Source of the DNA: Geodermatophilus marinus
Lineage (GTDB): Bacteria > Actinomycetota > Actinomycetes > Mycobacteriales > Geodermatophilaceae
Reading direction: 5' to 3'
DNA length: 64,000 nucleotides
Assembly (NCBI RefSeq): GCF_003428645.1
Contig: NZ_QVQH01000007.1
Span: forward strand, 179,242 to 243,241
Within the stretch, counting starts at the first letter, position 1; the number at the start of each line of letters is the position of its first letter. The notes beneath the pieces were generated by a model. It worked only from the letters and a program-made list of their open reading frames with translations. It did no database searches and was not told the origin of the DNA. Made by a program: the position numbers and the translations under genes. Below are positions 61,790-64,000 of the stretch, one piece after another.

Positions 61790-63751
61790 GTGAACGCGTT
61801 CGTCCTGAACCGGCACGGCCGCATGGTGTTCCCGTCCAACATCATGCCGGAGCTGGACTTCTCCACCCTGGAGACGCTCGAGCAGCTCGACAGCGTCATC
61901 CGGCGCGACTTCGAGACCAAGGCCCCGAGCGGGACCGAGATCCTGGAGCGGGTCCGCACCGGCGGCTACGGCACGCGCTACGACCTCATGCGCGACATGG
62001 CGCTCAACCTGTTCTGGGCCAACCGCTTCTCCATCACGATGTACGACAAGCGGCCGACCCGCTGGGGCGACCTGCCGCGCACCCGCCCCGACGTCTTCCT
62101 GCCCGTGCTCGAGCCGTGGGAGGACGGCGAGGCCAAGGTCTCCGGCGTCCAGGACGCCTACCCGCAGCTGCCGGCCCGGTGGGACGACGCCTGCGAGGAC
62201 CGCGTCTTCGAGATCCTCTTCGACGTCTTCGCCAACCGGCGGCACCACGCCTCGACGCTGCCGGCGATCAAGCCCACGGTCGCCGAGTTCCTGGAGCAGC
62301 CGGGTGCGCTCACCTTCCGGCTGCCGCGGTACGACCCGGACTACCCCGTCTACGACTACACCGACATCCTCGACGTCTCCGAGGACGTCCCCGAGCTCGA
62401 GGCGCTGCACCGCTGGGCCATGGTGCTGCACAACCAGTACCCGTGGGAGCGCTCGCAGGTGGAGCTGGCCGACGCCGGCCGGCTGCGGGACGACGACTGG
62501 GTGGTCGCCTTCCACCCGCGGGACAAGGAGGTGCGGGCCTTCCTGCGCCGGCTGCGCGCCGGCGCCGGGCCCCGGCACGTCGCCGGCCCGCGGGAGTCCC
62601 GGCCGCCGGTCCGGCCCTACCCGGAGCTGGACGTGCGGCAGCGGTTCGCGGTGCAGCCGCGGATCGAGGCGCTGGCCGCGGTGCACGGCGACCAGGTGTG
62701 CGGCAACGACGACCTCATCCGCAACACCGCCTACAACTGGTCGCCGATGAGCGCCGAGGAGATCGCGTCGAAGACCGGCATCGAGCAGCGCGAGTACAGC
62801 TCGCTGCCGCTGGAGGACCTCGCGCTGCAGGCGGCCGAGGCGGCGCTGGACAAGGCCGGCCGGCAGCCGGAGGAGATCGGCGGCGTGCTGGTCTGCACCT
62901 GCACCAGCTCCCGGCTCATCCCGTCGCTGGCCACCTACCTGTGCGGGCAGCTGGGGATGCACCAGGTCTACGCGGCCTACGACCTGATCGCCGCCTGCGC
63001 GGGCATGCCCTACGGCGTCGCCGACGCCGTGCGGCTGCTGCAGGAGGTCGAGCGGCCGGTCCTCGTCGTCTGCGTCGAGAAGTTCTCCGACAAGATCGGC
63101 AACGTCCGCACCTCCCGCATGATCTTCGGGGACGGCGCGGCGGCGCTGGTGGTCGGCCCGGCGCCCGAGGGGACCAGCGGCGACATCGCCTACCTGAAGA
63201 CCTACGCCAGCGGCCCGGCCAGCGAGGTCAACTCCATCCTGTGGCCGAACCCGGAGTTCGACAACAACATCACCGTCTTCGGCCCGCAGGTGAAGGCGCT
63301 GGCCGGCCGCTACCTGTCGCAGATGATCGAGGAGCTCGGTGCCCTCCCGGACCCCGACGGCGGGGCGGGGACCCTGCTGGACGCGATCGACCTGATCGTC
63401 CCGCACCAGGCGAACAAGACGATGGTCATCGGGCTGGCCGAGCGGGCCGGGCTGACCGCCGACCAGCTCTACTTCAACATCGAGGAGGTCGGCAACACCT
63501 CCTCGGCCAGCATCCCGCTGGCCATCCACGACGCCGTGCGGGACGGCGTCATCACCGGGCCGGTGCGCATCTTCGCGCCGGGCTTCGGTGCGGGGGCGGT
63601 CGCCGGCTACGCGGTGCTGCGGCTCGACCCCGCCGTGGTCGCCGTGGCCGGGCCGGGCGGGGCCCCGCGCGGGGAGGCGGCGGCCGCGCCGCCCGCCGGG
63701 CAGGGGGACCCCGCCCCCGCCTCGGAGGGGGTGCGCGAGGCGTTCGGCTGA
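61790..63751 (+). CDS. beta-ketoacyl-ACP synthase III-like enzyme with long N-terminal extension
   Basis: 653 residues. Residues ~290-640 form a KAS III (FabH) fold with catalytic Cys403 (AACAGMPYG), His539 (VPHQANK) and Asn569 (GNTSSAS). The first ~290 residues (LDFSTLETLEQLDSVIRRDFETKAP...WANRFSITMYDKRPTRWGDLPRTRPDVFLPVLEPWEDGEAKVSGVQDAYPQLPARWDDACEDRVFEILFDVFANRRHH) are not a known KAS part; I do not recognise the domain. The enzyme would condense an acyl-CoA with malonyl-ACP. The C-terminal 35 residues are disordered. GTG 61790 has AGAGGA, and the spacing to the carboxylase (26 nt) implies one operon. Confidence 0.85.
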   Translation: MNAFVLNRHGRMVFPSNIMPELDFSTLETLEQLDSVIRRDFETKAPSGTEILERVRTGGYGTRYDLMRDMALNLFWANRFSITMYDKRPTRWGDLPRTRPDVFLPVLEPWEDGEAKVSGVQDAYPQLPARWDDACEDRVFEILFDVFANRRHHASTLPAIKPTVAEFLEQPGALTFRLPRYDPDYPVYDYTDILDVSEDVPELEALHRWAMVLHNQYPWERSQVELADAGRLRDDDWVVAFHPRDKEVRAFLRRLRAGAGPRHVAGPRESRPPVRPYPELDVRQRFAVQPRIEALAAVHGDQVCGNDDLIRNTAYNWSPMSAEEIASKTGIEQREYSSLPLEDLALQAAEAALDKAGRQPEEIGGVLVCTCTSSRLIPSLATYLCGQLGMHQVYAAYDLIAACAGMPYGVADAVRLLQEVERPVLVVCVEKFSDKIGNVRTSRMIFGDGAAALVVGPAPEGTSGDIAYLKTYASGPASEVNSILWPNPEFDNNITVFGPQVKALAGRYLSQMIEELGALPDPDGGAGTLLDAIDLIVPHQANKTMVIGLAERAGLTADQLYFNIEEVGNTSSASIPLAIHDAVRDGVITGPVRIFAPGFGAGAVAGYAVLRLDPAVVAVAGPGGAPRGEAAAAPPAGQGDPAPASEGVREAFG

Positions 63752-63765
63752 GGCGCGTTATGTGG

Positions 63766-63780
63766 GTTGCCGTCGGCAAC
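63766..63780. other. perfect 7-bp palindrome after the KAS III gene
   Basis: GTTGCCG and CGGCAAC flank a single T, 15 nt past the stop. It is probably a terminator stem or the edge of the insertion sequence that follows. Confidence 0.4.
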
Positions 63781-63791
63781 TGATGGCTTGA

Positions 63792-63857
63792 CATGAGGGC
63801 GCCTCTGCGGAGCGTGGTGGTTGTCGAAGCCCCTCGCCCGCAGAGGCGCCTCTCATG
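63792..63857 (+). repeat. 19/20-nt inverted repeat surrounding the transposase start
   Basis: CATGAGGGCGCCTCTGCGG (63792-63810) faces its complement (63838-63857) with one base missing in the left arm. The right arm includes the ATG of the transposase, so the transcript can fold into a hairpin that hides its own start codon. Confidence 0.7.
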
Positions 63858-64000
63858 CTCCCCACCGAGGACCTGTTCGTCCACGTCTACGTGCTCATCG
63901 ACGATGCGATCGCCGCCGGGCAGGTGACCATCCCGGCCCGGCCGGGGCCGACCCCGGCCTGCAGCGACGCCGAGCTGCTCACCATCGCCCTGGTCCGCCA
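63855..64000 (+). mobile_element. 5' end of an IS982-like transposase gene
   Basis: The ATG at 63855 opens 48 codons (LPTEDLFVHVYVLIDDAIAAGQVTIPARPGPTPACSDAELLTIALVR) that run off the window. The 'DLFVHVYVLIDDAI...CSDAELLTIALV' pattern fits IS982-family transposases. A hairpin covers its start. The left end of the element is not defined. Confidence 0.6.

Overview
The window is very high-GC DNA of an actinobacterium. The gene mix (an Rpf-type muralytic factor behind a c-di-AMP riboswitch, a DUF5709 protein, a GerW/YtfJ protein, a mycofactocin-type SDR, MEDS-domain regulators, SARP-like regulators) and several leaderless starts (TAnnnT 6-8 nt before ATG/GTG) suggest a soil or rock actinobacterium. 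Geodermatophilales (Geodermatophilus, Blastococcus, Modestobacter) is my best guess, by inference only. No rRNA, tRNA, CRISPR array or prophage was seen. One transposase gene starts at the right edge.

Layout. 1-8.6 kb: hydrolase, small membrane and acidic proteins, a broken phosphatase, a GH63-like glucosidase, and two secreted cell-wall proteins, each behind a ydaO-type riboswitch and sharing a C-terminal domain. 8.6-16 kb: an AceE-like E1 enzyme divergent from NADP-type glutamate dehydrogenase, then a lipoprotein and transporters. 16-24 kb: a LysRS-MprF fusion with the synthetase first, a carotenoid oxygenase, a GerW protein and an intradiol dioxygenase. 24-37 kb: a coiled-coil protein divergent from a tyrosine recombinase, transporters, two flavin monooxygenases, an overlapping MEDS-STAS / MEDS-ATPase regulator pair, a CPBP protease, an SDR, and a decayed MFS gene. 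37-42 kb: CstA plus a small partner, and a beta-lactamase-fold hydrolase.

42.3-52.6 kb is the most unusual stretch. Two paralogous SARP-like regulators flank a cytoplasmic subtilisin-like protease, a divergent TPR-CHAT cysteine protease, small proteins, an ECF sigma factor and a large patatin-like lipase. Direct repeats with 11-bp spacing lie in three intergenic regions, and a perfect Crp-type palindrome lies between the two protease genes. This looks like one regulated protease/lipase response locus; its function is not known to me.

52.8-63.8 kb: an HpcH-type aldolase, then a three-gene cobalt-type nitrile hydratase with a split beta subunit, gpsA, a 1829-residue single-chain acyl-CoA carboxylase of eukaryote-like layout, and a KAS III enzyme with an unrecognised ~290-residue N-terminal region. 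The last two are 26 nt apart and probably form one lipid or polyketide-starter pathway. The window ends inside an IS982-like transposase gene.
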